A program made the position numbers and the translations under genes. Shown here piece after piece: positions 1-11,600 of a stretch of DNA of 64,000 nucleotides (the stretch's first letter is position 1; every line of letters starts with the position of its first letter). The stretch spans positions 22,751,067 to 22,815,066 of the forward strand of contig JBAIZL010000002.1 in NCBI GenBank assembly GCA_036971475.1, in the 5' to 3' direction. The DNA comes from Prosapia bicincta (taxonomy: Eukaryota; Arthropoda; Insecta; Hemiptera; Cercopidae). The notes under the pieces were generated by a model that saw nothing but the letters and a program-made list of their open reading frames with translations, had not been told where the DNA came from and searched no databases.

Positions 1-593
1 GTTCGACGCAGCTCTCTTCTCGCTCTTGTGATATGCTGTGTCTAAAATCTCATTACAGCAGTTTATTATTTGAGTTTTGGCTATATAGTGACAGTGCCTG
101 GTTGGTGGCTGATAGCCTTAGAGGCTTGTATGATGATCATGTACATTTATATTTTGCACTTGGTTGTTTGGTGCTGAGCAGTGTTATAATTTTAACTGTT
201 GGTTGGACAGATTTGTTTCGGTTTGGATTTTTCTGAGACGTGGCTATTAGGTGTTTGACTTTCATGGGGGCTCGTAGACGAGGCACAGGGGTGGATTCAT
301 GTGCCTCGGAGACGGTGGCCCTTTTAAAAATAATTGTCTTAACTTGTGTATTAAATGATAGGGCGAAAGGAAAACTGTGTTTTCTAATACAGATGCGAAA
401 TTGTATTGCGGGAAACGACACTAGTTAATTTTAAACACATTGAACACAAATAAATTGTATTTAACGATTACCTTATTTTGAAAGTTTAATAATAAAAAAA
501 GTAACAATAAAAAAAATTAGTGAAATTATGACCAGAGCGTTTTTCATCATAATTTAATCTTTCCTTTATTCAAAATCCTATCCTATATTTCAT
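1..593. other. Unannotated left flank, no gene supported
   Basis: This stretch has mixed composition at first and becomes AT-rich towards the satellite. It contains only short open frames (under about 95 codons) that show no recognisable motif and overlap each other on opposite strands. I see no RNA gene, repeat or regulatory site that I could defend. Confidence 0.6.
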
Positions 594-3166
594 AAGTGAT
601 AATATTCACACACGATACAGAAGTGATAATATCTACACACGATACAGAAGTGATAGTATCCACACACGATACAGAAGTGATAATATCCACACACGATACA
701 GAAGTGATAATATCCACACACGATACAGAAGTGATAATATCCACACACGATACAGAAGTGATAATATCCACACACGATACAGAAGTGATAATATCCACAC
801 ACGATACAGAAGTGATAATATCCACACACGATACAGAAGTGATAATATTCACACTCTATACAGAAGTGATAATATCCACACACGATACAGAAGTGATAAT
901 ATCCACACACGATACAGAAGTGATAATATTCACACACTATACAGAAGTGATAATATCCACACACGATACAGAAGTGATAATATTCACACACTATACAGAA
1001 GTGATAATATCCACACACGATACAGAAGTGATAATATCCACACACGATACAGAAGTGATAATATCCACACACGATACAGAAGTGATAATATCCACACACG
1101 ATACAGAAGTGATAATATTCACACACTATACAGAAGTGATAATATCCATACACGATACAGAAGTGATAATATCCACACACGATACAGAAGTGATAATATT
1201 CACACACTATACAGAAGTGATAATATCCACACACGATACAGAAGTGATAATTTTCACACACTATACAGAAGTGATAATATCCACACACGATACAGAAGTG
1301 ATAATATCCACACACGATACAGAAGTGATAATATCCACACACGATACAGAAGTGATAATATCCACACACGATACAGAAGTGATAATATCCACACACGATA
1401 CAGAAGTGATAATATTCACACACTATACAGAAGTGATAATATCCACACACGATACAGAAGTGATAATTTTCACACACTATACAGAAGTGATAATATCCAC
1501 ACACGATACAGAAGTGATAATATCCACACACGATACAGAAGTGATAATATCCACACACGATACAGAAGTGATAATATCCACACACGATACAGAAGTGATA
1601 ATATCCACACACGATACAGAAGTGATAATATCCACACACGATACAGAAGTGATAATATCCACACACGATACAGAAGTGATAATATCCACACACGATACAG
1701 AAGTGATAATATCCACACACGATACAGAAGTGATAATATCCACACACGATACAGAAGTGATAATATCCACACACGATACAGAAGTGATAATATCCACACA
1801 CGATACAGAAGTGATAATATCCACACACGATACAGAAGGGATAATATTCACACACGATACAGAAGTGATAATATCCACACACGATACAGAAGTGATAATA
1901 TCCACACACGATACAGAAGTGATAATATCCACACACGATACAGAAGTGATAATATCCACACACGATACAGAAGTGATAATATTCACACACGATACAGAAG
2001 TGATAATATCCACACACGATACAGAAGTGATAATATCCACACACGATACAGAAGTGATAATATCCACACACGATACAGAAGTGATAATATCCACACACGA
2101 TACAGAAGTGATAATATTCACACACTATACAGAAGTGATAATATCCACACACGATACAGAAGTGATAATATCCACACACGATACAGAAGTGATAATATCC
2201 ACACACGATACAGAAGTGATAATATCCACACACGATACAGAAGTGATAATATTCACACACTATACAGAAGTGATAATATCCATACACGATACAGAAGTGA
2301 TAATATCCACACACGATACAGAAGTGATAATATTCACACACTATACAGAAGTGATAATATCCACACACGATACAGAAGTGATAATTTTCACACACTATAC
2401 AGAAGTGATAATATCCACACACGATACAGAAGTGATAATATCCACACACGATACAGAAGTGATAATATCCACACACGATACAGAAGTGATAATATCCACA
2501 CACGATACAGAAGTGATAATATCCACACACGATACAGAAGTGATAATATCCACACACGATACAGAAGTGATAATATCCACACACGATACAGAAGTGATAA
2601 TATCCACACACGATACAGAAGTGATAATATCCACACACGATACAGAAGTGATAATATCCACACACGATACAGAAGTGATAATATCCACACACGATACAGA
2701 AGTGATAATATCCACACACGATACAGAAGTGATAATATCCACACACGATACAGAAGGGATAATATTCACACACGATACAGAAGTGATAATATCCACACAC
2801 GATACAGAAGTGATAATATCCACACACGATACAGAAGTGATAATATCCACACACGATACAGAAGTGATAATATCCACACACGATACAGAAGTGATAATAT
2901 TCACACACGATACAGAAGTGATAATATCCACACACGATACAGAAGTGATAATATCCACACACGATACAGAAGTGATAATATCCACACACGATACAGAAGT
3001 GATAATATTCACACACGATACAGAAGTGATAATATCCACACACGATACAGAAGTGATAATATCCACACACGATACAGAAGTGATAATATCCACACACGAT
3101 ACAGAAGTGATAATATCCACACACGATACAGAAGTGATAATATCCACACACGATACAGAAGTGATA
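594..3166. repeat. 27-bp satellite array, about 95 copies
   Basis: The sequence is an unbroken head-to-tail array of a 27-bp unit. One unit carries GATAATATCC, ACACACGATA and CAGAAGT in order. Copies differ at only a few fixed positions: TCC/TTC in the GATAATATCC block, CGATAC/CTATAC, ATATTC/ATTTTC, and GTGAT/GGGAT. Because 27 is a multiple of three and the unit has no stop in several frames, frames of 857 codons (plus) and 864 codons (minus) stay open, and further minus frames are open too. The predicted products are nine-residue repeats, TEVIISTHD on plus and GYYHFCIVC on minus. I regard these as satellite by-products, not genes. Variant patterns show higher-order structure. The right end abuts an interspersed repeat. 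Confidence 0.97.
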
Positions 3167-3168
3167 TA

Positions 3169-3576
3169 AAAAAAAGCTTTTCAAGTTATTCCTACTCAGG
3201 TTACACAGAAAATTTTTATTTTACTTAATTCTTACTAAACAATTACCATTTATATGAATAAAGTAACATAACGTTAAAACAGCTGTTCTGCCACATTAAT
3301 TATAACATAGAATAAGCTGCCTTATTAAATCACATGTTATCACTTATTTTAATCCAAATGGGACGAAATAATTTAATTGCATACCAGACCCCTTTTGTGA
3401 AAGTTTTTCTCTCATATAAATTCTAAATGAATAAATTAAAATTATTTAAGGAATTATTATTTGGAAAAATTATATTTTTTCCGTCAAGTGCCATCCACCA
3501 TAAGTTCAAAAAAATGTATTTAAACTTGGTTGGATGAATAAAAAGTATTTTATTAGCGACTCAAAATTTGAACAAC

Positions 3577-3578
<2 letters not shown>
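3169..3578 (+). mobile_element. Interspersed repeat family R, copy 1
   Basis: This is one of six related copies in the window (also near 6.3, 7.6, 18.5, 33.6 and 59.9 kb). Shared landmarks in order are a head TTCCTACT(C/T)AGGTTA, a TTAAACAATTAC-like block, AATAAAGTAACATAAC, AACAGCTGTTCTGCCACA, GGGACGAAATAA, GCATACC, CCCTTTTGTGAAA, then GTGCCATCCACCATAAG and a tail near GATGAATAAAAAGTATTTTA. It has no coding capacity. It starts immediately after the 27-bp satellite and ends at an (AT)n tract. I infer a short non-autonomous transposon; its class is unresolved because I see no clear terminal inverted repeats, and a Helentron-like or SINE-like origin are both possible. Confidence 0.8.

Positions 3579-3611
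<33 letters not shown>
3579..3611. repeat. (AT)n microsatellite
   Basis: A pure AT dinucleotide run lies between the tail of family R copy 1 and the left arm of a foldback. Confidence 0.95.
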
Positions 3612-3614
<3 letters not shown>

Positions 3615-3709
3615 AACTAAGTCAAAATACAAATACAAGAGTTATAATTGAATTTAAAATGATAAAATTCAATTATAATTCTTGTATTTGTATTTTGAAT
3701 TAGTTCTTT
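3611..3709. repeat. Foldback with 45-bp arms
   Basis: The left arm (3611-3655) and right arm (3665-3709) are reverse complements with two mismatches I can see and a loop of about nine bases. (AT)n tracts flank it on both sides. It could be a small foldback or MITE remnant, or an inverted duplication within the AT tract. It has no coding content. Confidence 0.9.
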
Positions 3710-3733
3710 ATTAATACACGAGGATACATATTG

Positions 3734-3735
<2 letters not shown>

Positions 3736-3771
<36 letters not shown>
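3736..3771. repeat. (AT)n microsatellite
   Basis: A dinucleotide run lies just right of the 3611-3709 foldback, so the foldback is bracketed by AT tracts. Confidence 0.95.
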
Positions 3772-3776
<5 letters not shown>

Positions 3777-4211
3777 AGAAGAGTGTGAAATAATATAACG
3801 AATTGTAAAAACGATTGATTGCGACTTTAATAAAGTGTGTATTTACTGCGTTCATTATTAAAGCCAGTAAGCAGGGGTAGTTAAAGCCTCAACGCGGTCA
3901 AGGCGTTAGTAGTGGAGACATTATGCATTCAGAACACGGATAAAGTTTTTGTCTGTGAAAGCTTATCAGAAAAGGGCTTAGGTTAGGACCAAAGCCTTTC
4001 TCTCAGATAAGGTTAAGCCGACGTAAGCTGGAACATGCAAATTGGAAGGGAGCAGAGATCAGCTCACTGTGAAAGATGTTCGCGATCTGTGCGCTTCCTA
4101 ATAGCGGAGAAAACAGGATCACAGAGTGAACAATCACTGGAAATGGAATTACGCCTAATATTTCGCCACAGGATTTCTCTAATTTTTAAATTAATAATTT
4201 ATTTATAAATA
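3772..4211. other. Unannotated spacer
   Basis: The stretch is somewhat richer in G and C between 3860 and 4140 than its surroundings. I find no open frame, RNA-like fold or repeat that I can support. Confidence 0.5.
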
Positions 4212-4366
4212 CACAAACGCCCTTAAAACATAATATTTTTGTATTAACCTTATGTCAGAGGCATCAAAACATAATTTGTAGTTTCTTTTGTTGGTTGATG
4301 GTTGCTTTGTAACTAAAATTGGCATAAGGTTAATAAAACATTATTATGGCTCAGAGGCGTTTGTGC
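4212..4366. mobile_element. MITE-like foldback, ~155 bp
   Basis: The left end (4212-4254) and right end (4322-4366) form an imperfect inverted repeat. Both outer ends read CACAAACGCC inward, and both inner arms carry TATTAACCTTATG on the left or its complement on the right. A loop of about 65 bases separates them. The size and structure suit a short non-autonomous DNA transposon, but no target-site duplication is clear and I cannot name a family. Confidence 0.65.
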
Positions 4367-5515
4367 GTTACTAAAACCATTAGTTTCTTATAAATAACGA
4401 GTCATTTTCTAATTACTATAGAGCAATATGAAATGTAAATTTAATTGCGCAAAAGTTTTTCACAACTCCAGCATTCCTATAGCCCGTTAGAAGTTATATT
4501 TTCGTATAATTTAAGTGAAATATTTTTCTCGAAATCGAGCGCAACATTTGTTTGCCAAGTGACCCCTAATTTTGACTAAAATTTCTGCGAGCCTCAGCTT
4601 GATTCCGAGGCGAGTTTTGGTACCATATCCAGCATAACATAGTTCTCTCACATAAGCAATTAATTAATGTATGAGGAAGGTGTTTTTTATCATCCACTTT
4701 ACACAATAAAAGTAATACGAAACCGGTTTATGTACAAAAACCAAATATAATGTTATCTAGTGGTATAACGCAAAAGTGGCTCCAAAAATACTTATTTTAA
4801 ACTCTAGGAAGCCACGTTTCGACCCAAAGAACTTATCAAGAGTTTTAAAAATATATTTTTAACCTAAATAGTCCAATATTAGGAATAACCTATTATTAAA
4901 TTTATTAATTTACCCATATATTAATTTACCCTACTACCAAATTATAAATCATAATGACACAGAATATATAAAATAAAAGGGTTTTAAAATTTGTATAAAC
5001 CAAAACATAAAATAAATATAAAGGAAATAACATGATACAAATAAAAACAAAACACATTTCTTTATTTGTTTTTAGAACAAAATACTGTAGAATGAAAAAA
5101 CCGTTTTCAGGCTTTGCACTAGTCAAGTTCAAATGAGTTAGAGTATTTATAAAAGTTATAGAATTATTAAAACGGACAAAATGAAAAACATATTAAATAA
5201 TAATAAGTATTGGTCTAATAGATTTGAATTAAATTGATTATGAAGTTAGTTTTGTAAAGTTCGTCCTGCATCTGGAATAAAAATTATCCCTTCCCTAATA
5301 TTAAAAACTATATTGTTTAATCACTGTATAATCCGTAACATTACAATATTTGCGAATTTCGAGGCGTGAAATCGGAAAAATATTTACTAAAAATATATTA
5401 TATTTTTGTTTTTTAATTCTAGAAATCTATTTGTAAATTAAATTATAACTCCCGTATTACGAGATAAATACAGATTTGTTTTTTAATATCATAAAGCAAT
5501 TTAACACTTCTAGAG
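4367..5515. other. AT-rich spacer, no gene supported
   Basis: This stretch is strongly AT-rich with frequent stops. The only frame near 70 codons (minus strand, 4926-5132) encodes a hydrophobic, low-complexity peptide without recognisable motifs, so I do not call it. Confidence 0.55.
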
Positions 5516-5874
5516 ATTACAATGAAAATATTGGAAAGAACCCCAATACCACAAAAATAATCAAAAATAACAAATAAACAAGTTACTTAAGATTAAACCC
5601 TTATGTACATTTCTATGACCATGTCATCATCGTCAGAGGGTCTTATTACAAAATTACAATCTAGCAAACAAGAAGTTACAAACTAGAATAACCTAATCGA
5701 ATTATGGTCAGTCTAGTTTGTAACTTTTTGTTTGCTAAATTGTAATTATGTAATAAGACCCTCTGACGATGATGACATGGTCATAGAAATGTACATAAGG
5801 GTTTAATCTTAAGTAACTTAATTTATTTGTTATTTTTGTGGTATTGGGGTTCTTTACAATATTTTCATTGTAAT
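5516..5874. mobile_element. Long foldback element, ~165-bp arms
   Basis: The left arm (5516-5687) and right arm (5712-5874) are near-complete reverse complements with a short spacer of about 25 bases and small indels. The outer ends are ATTACAATGAAAATATT and its complement. The arms contain GACGATGATGACATGG, which resembles the GATGATG motif in other foldbacks of this window. It probably arose by head-to-head insertion or inverted duplication of a ~165-bp non-autonomous element. It has no coding capacity. Confidence 0.9.
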
Positions 5875-6310
5875 ATATTGTACCATGTGCTCTTGATATT
5901 GTATACGTCTAGAGATGTACACTTTCCCGTAGCCTCCCTATATAGGCTACTTCGTGGCTTCCCGCGATAACCATAAAATTCACACTTTAGTTTGCAATAT
6001 TCGAAAAATCGTTTCATAGTGGGCCTTTACATTGAGAAATAATGTACACTGGATAAGTTTACTAACCACGGATACTTAGAACATTTATGTTAAAATAAAA
6101 TTTAATTAGTGAAAGAGAGGAGTTCAAGTTTTAAAAATGGAAACATTCCGTAACGAGTCAACACAGAATAATGTTTTAAGATTAGGAAGGGCAGAAAAGG
6201 GCGCTCAAATGTGTAGGGCTTACCTACATTTCTAATGGTAACAAAGCTGATCATATAAAGAATTTTAAAATAATTTAAATAAAAAAATAAATAACAAATA
6301 TAAGGAAACA
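5875..6310. other. Unannotated spacer
   Basis: AT-rich sequence separates the foldback from family R copy 2. A 69-codon minus-strand frame (6102-6311) runs into the repeat and has no recognisable motif. Confidence 0.5.
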
Positions 6311-6682
6311 TTTTTTAAAGGCGATTCCTACTTAGGTTAACAAAGATAAATTTTATCTTAGTTACTTTTAATTAAATAATTACAATTAATGTAAATAAAG
6401 TAACAGGGTTAAAACAGTTGTTCTATCACATAACAAAAAATCAGATGTTTTATAAAATCATACGTGATCACTTATTATAAGCCAAAAGGTACGAAATAAC
6501 TATATTGCATAACTTGCCCCTTTTGTGAAATGCTTTTCTGCCATGTAAAACTAAAATAATTCATTTTAAATTTAATTTATGAATTATTATTTGAAAAAAT
6601 GTATTAATATCAATTGTCATCTACTATAAGTTGATAAAATGTATTTGAACTTGAGCGGGTGAAAAACAACAAGATACATATG
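6311..6682 (+). mobile_element. Interspersed repeat family R, copy 2
   Basis: It has the same order of landmarks as copy 1: head GATTCCTACTTAGGTTAAC, AATAAAGTAACA, AACAGTTGTTCTATCACA, TACGAAATAACTATATTGC, CCCCTTTTGTGAAA, and the tail TGTCATCTACTATAAG. It ends near AACAAGATACATATGAG, a tail also seen in copy 3. It is diverged and non-coding. Confidence 0.8.
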
Positions 6683-7580
6683 AGCAGTAATCTAATAATA
6701 GGAACCGCAAAATAAATTAATAAATAATAAAAATGAAAAAATAATTGAAATTGTGGTTAGAGGTTGTTACTGCTTACATCTCGCTTATAACTTGTGACTA
6801 GAAAATATTTAAAAAAATTACAAGTAACAATATTGTAACTACAAACGTCTGCTTACAAATATCTACAGAAAACTGCCTGTGATTGTTCTGTCAGTACGCC
6901 TGCTTGTTTACTTTGTCTGGAAGAGTTACATTTTCTTCCAATTTCACTCGCTATTCCTTGAATTTTAATAAAACTTTCTTCTTCTTTGACAAATTGATAA
7001 AATTACATTTCGAAGAGGAACAATTACGTCGAAGAGAATCGTTTTATCGCGTTACAAAAAGGGCAAATCTGGTGTTTAGAACGCTGACTTGTGCAGGCAG
7101 GGGTGACACGGGAATTAGGATGCAAATCACAAGGGCTACAAATTGTTAGGGGTGGCTGATTGTAATAAAGATATTACGCCCTCTGAAGACTACCTTGCAA
7201 CGTTCGATTTCGGCAAGAAAGCCGCCCTGTGCCATATTGTGTGCAAGTGTAATTGCTATTATGTCGCGCTGGGTGCATCCTGAAGCCAGAAGGCTGGAAT
7301 TAATATGCAAGGCAGGTAGTTCGTATTTGTAAGAAACGCGATGCTGGACGGGAAAGTACGTTGTTCCAGTTACTATCGGAACCACAGCAGGTGCACGCAA
7401 AGAGGCACAGCAGCATAAACATATATATTAAGAAACTACCAAAATATAGTAGAGCATTAAAGTACTCACATACAACTGCGCAAGGGCGCACTCACACAAC
7501 GCTAATTATTTTTCATTTTGTAGGTGTTCTCATTGTCCGAGGACATCTGTATGTACAAGTAATAACCTATAATCAAAACA
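6683..7580. other. Spacer with short overlapping open frames
   Basis: Between about 6880 and 7500 the composition is less AT-rich and opposing frames of 63 to 88 codons overlap on both strands (6883-7149 plus, 7146-7400 minus, 7361-7621 plus). None shows a domain, signal peptide or plausible splice context. An exon or transposon fragment is possible but unsupported. Confidence 0.4.
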
Positions 7581-8006
7581 AATTCCAAGTCATTTTTACT
7601 TGGGTAAAAAAAATATTTTAGCTACTCTTTATTAAATAGTTGCGATTAATTTAAATAAGGTAACATAACCTATGCGTTAAAACAGCTGTTCTATCACATG
7701 GCCTATAACATAAAAACAGATGTTATGAAATCATGTGTTATTATAACATGAAATCATACTTATTTTAAGTCAAATGAAACTATATCGCATACCTTGTTCC
7801 TTTTGTGAAAACGTTTTTCCCTCACCCGGATAAAACTAAAATTAAACAATTAAATTTAATTATTGAGTTATTATTTGAAACAAATGTGTAAAGATCAAGT
7901 ATTATTCAATACAAGTTTGAAAAAATATATATATGAACTTGAGGTAACAGAAAAAAAGTATTTTATAAACTATTGAAAATTTTATATACGCACAAGATAC
8001 ATATAT
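7581..8006 (+). mobile_element. Interspersed repeat family R, copy 3
   Basis: It carries AATAAGGTAACATAACC, AACAGCTGTTCTATCACA, CATACCTTGTTCCTTTTGTG and the tail ATTGAAAATTTTATATAC followed by CACAAGATACATATATC. The head is more diverged than in copies 1, 2 and 6. It is non-coding. Confidence 0.75.
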
Positions 8007-8609
8007 CATGAATAGTTATTACCTGGAGTACATCCGTTCATTCTGCAGTGCATAACATCGTAGTCCCGACGTTTCGTTAGAATCGCTCTAGCATTGACGA
8101 GGTGAACCCAACAACAGTTGAAGTGGGAAATGCTTTGCAAAATGAAATGTAGGTCTACTACTAGCTATTCATCAAAATTTTCCATCCGTGAAGGATAAGT
8201 ATCAGCATATATATGTATGTATGTATATATAGGTGTGTGTGAACTAATAATATGTATTGAATAAAAGAAGACGTCCTAATTGATTCAAAGTCAATGTGCG
8301 GTCTAATAGGAACGGACGTGAAATTTGGAAGGAACATTCTTTTAATAATTTAGAAGAAAGCTAACAAAACATTTTGCCAAATTTTAATTTTTAAGTATGT
8401 TTTCGCCATAGAGAAGCTGTAGCCAATGACTCATGTAAGCGACCAACTGATTCAAATCCCGTAAATTAATGTGATTAGGTTAATATCTATCGTCATTGTA
8501 AAAATGAAAACGGTTTAGTGAAGTTTTAATAATGGTAAACGTATAAATCATGTTACAACTATTACTGTGGGTAAAGGTGTATTTCTTTCACTGTACCTTA
8601 TATCGATCG
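8007..8609. other. Spacer with one CGAAACGT-type motif
   Basis: Around 8070-8105 the minus strand carries ACGAAACGTCGGGAC downstream of a CCTCGTCAATG block. It is a weak relative of the recurrent GAAACGT motif described in the findings. The rest is AT-rich and without a supported gene. Confidence 0.45.
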
Positions 8610-11600
8610 TAATACACAAGGGGGATCGTGGATAATACAAAAATGGTTTCTGGTGTGGTGGATAATACAAAAGGGGTTTCTGGTGTGGTAGATATTACAA
8701 AAGGGGTTTCGTGGATAATACACAAATGGTTTCTGGTGTGGTGGATAATACAAAAGGGGTTTCTGGTGTGGTGGATAATACAAAAGGGGTTTCGTGGATA
8801 ATACACAAATGGTTTCTGGTGTGGTGGATAATACAAAAGGGATTTTAGGTGTGGTGGATAATACAAAAGGGATTTCGTAGATAATACACAAATGGTTTCT
8901 GGTGTGGTGGATAATACAAAAGGGGTTTCAGGTGTGGTGGATAATACAAAAGGGGTTTCTGGAGCTGTGGATAATACAAAAGGGGTTTCTAGTGTGGTGG
9001 ATAATGCACAAGAGGTTTCTGGTGTGGTGGAAAATACACAAGGGGTTTCTAGTGTGGTGGATAATACAAAAGGTGTTTCTGGAGTTGTGGATAATACAAA
9101 AGGGGTTTCTAGTGTGGTGGATAATACCCAAATGGTTTCTGGTGTGGTGGATATTACAAAAGGGGTTTCTGGTGTGGTGGATAATAAAAGGGGTTTCTGG
9201 TGTGGTGGATAATACTAAAGGGGGTTCTGGAGCTTTGGATAATACAAAAGGGGTTTCTAGTGTGGTGGATAATACACAAATGGTTTCTGGTGTGGTGGAT
9301 AATACAAAAGGGGTTTCTGGTGTGATAGATAATACAAAAGGGGTTTCGTGGATAATACACAAATGGTTTCTGGTGTGGTGGATAATTCAAAAGGGGTTTC
9401 TGGTGTGGTGGATAATACAAAAAGGGTTTCTGGATCTGTGGATAATACAAAAGGGGGTTCTAGTGTGGTGGATAATGCACAAGAGGTTTCTGGTGTGGTG
9501 GATAATACACAAGGGGTTTCTAGTGTGGTGGATAATACAAAAGGGGTTTCTGGAGTTGTGGATAATACAAAAGGGGTTTCTAGTGTGGTGGATAATGCAC
9601 AAAAGGTTTCTGGTGTGGTGGAAAATACACAAGGGGTTTCGTGGATAATACACACGGGCTTTCGTGGATAATACACAAATGGTTTCTGGTGTGGTGGATA
9701 ATACAAAAGGGGTTTCTGGTGTGGTGGATAATACAAAAGGGGTTTCTAGTGTGGTGGATAATACACAAATGGTTTCTGGTGTGGTGGATAATACACAAGG
9801 GGTTTCTGGTGTGGTGGATAATACAAAAGGAGTTTCCAGAGCTGTGGATAATACAAAAGGGGTTTATAGTGTGGTGGATAATACACAAATGGTTTCTGGT
9901 GTGGTGGATAATACAAAAGGGGTTTCTGGTGTGGTGGATAATACATAAGGGGTTTCTACAGCTGTGGATAATACAAAAGAGGTTTCTAGTGTGGTGGATA
10001 ATGTGCAAGAAGTTTCTGGTGTGGTGGATAATACACAAGGGGTTCCGTGGATAATACACAAATGGTTTCTGGTGTGGTGGATAATACAAAAGAGGTTTCT
10101 GGAGCTGTGGATAATACAAAAGAGGTTTCTAGTGTGGTGGATAATACACAAATGGTTTCTGGTGTGGTGGATAATACAAAAGGGGTTTCTGGTGTGGTGG
10201 ATAATACAAAAGGGGTTTCTGGAGCTGTGGATAATACAAAAGGGGTTTCTAGTGTGGTGGATAATGCGCAAGAAGTTTCTGGTGTGGTGGATAATACACA
10301 AGGGGTTTCGTGGATAATACACAAATGGTTTCTGGTGTGGTGGATAATACAAAAAAAGGTTTCTGGAGCTGTGGATAATACAAAAGGGGTTTCTAGTGTG
10401 GTGGATAATACACAAATGGTTTCTGGTGTGGTGGATAATACAAAAGGGGTTTCTGGTGTGGTGGATAATACATAAGGGGTTTCTACAGCTGTGGATAATA
10501 CAAAAGGGGTTTCTAGTGTGGTGGATAATGTGCAAGACGTTTCGGGTGTGGTGGATAATACACAAGAGGTTTCGAGGATAATACACAAATGGTTTCTGGT
10601 GTGGTGGATAATACAAAAGGGGTTTCTGGAGCTGTGGATAATACAAAAGGGGTGTCTTTAGCTGTGGATAATACAAAAGGGGTTTCTAGTGTGGTGGATA
10701 ATACACAAATGGTTTCTGGTGTGGTGGATAATACAAAAGGGGTTTCTGGTGGTGTGGATAATACAAAAGGGGTTTCTAGAGCTGTGGATAATACAAAAGG
10801 GGTTTCTAGTGTGGTGGATAATGTGCAAGAAGTTTCTGGTGTGGTGGAAAATACACAAGGGGTTTCGTGGATAATACACAAATGGTTTCTGGTGTGGTGG
10901 ATAATACAAAAGAGGTTTCTGGAGCTGTGGATAATACAAAAGGGGTTTCTAGTGAGGTGGATAATACGCAAATGGTTTCTGGTGTGGTGGATAATACAAA
11001 AGGGGTTTCCGGTGTGGTGGATAATACAAAAGGGGTTTCTGGAGCTGTGGATAATACAAAAGGGGTTTCTAGTGTGGTGGATAATGCGCAAGAAGTTTCT
11101 GGTGTGGTGGATAATACACAAGGGGTTTCGTGGATAATACACAAATGGTTTCTGATGTGGTGGATAATACAAAAAAAGGTTTCTGGAGCTGTGGATAATA
11201 CAAAAGGGGTTCCTATTGTGGTGGATAATACACAAATGGTTTCTGGTGTGGTGGATAATACAAAAGGGGTTTCTGGTGTGGTGGATAATACAAAAGGGGT
11301 TTCTGGAGCTGTGGATAATACAAAATGGGTTTCTAGTGTGGTGGATAATGCACAAGAGGTTTCTGGTGTGGTGAATAATACACAAGGGGTTTCGTGGATA
11401 ATACACAAATGGTTTTGGTGTGATAATACACAAGGGGTTTCTGGTGTGGTGGATAATACACAAGAGGTTTCTGGTGTGGTGGATAATACACAAGGGGTTT
11501 CTAGTGTGGTGGATAATACAAAAGGGGTTTCTGGAGTTGTGGATAATACAAAAGGGGTTTCTAGTGTGGTGGATAATGCACAAAAGGTTTCTGGTGTGGT

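Noticed and set aside
594..3166. CRISPR array
   Set aside because: The units are contiguous with no unique spacers, and the genome context is eukaryotic.
590..3184. 857- and 864-codon open frames as a repetitive protein gene
   Set aside because: Frames are open on both strands and in several phases because a stop-free 27-bp unit is repeated; there is no non-repeat N- or C-terminal sequence.
8440..8480. tRNA or SINE B box (GATTCAAATCCCG)
   Set aside because: No A box at a suitable distance upstream.
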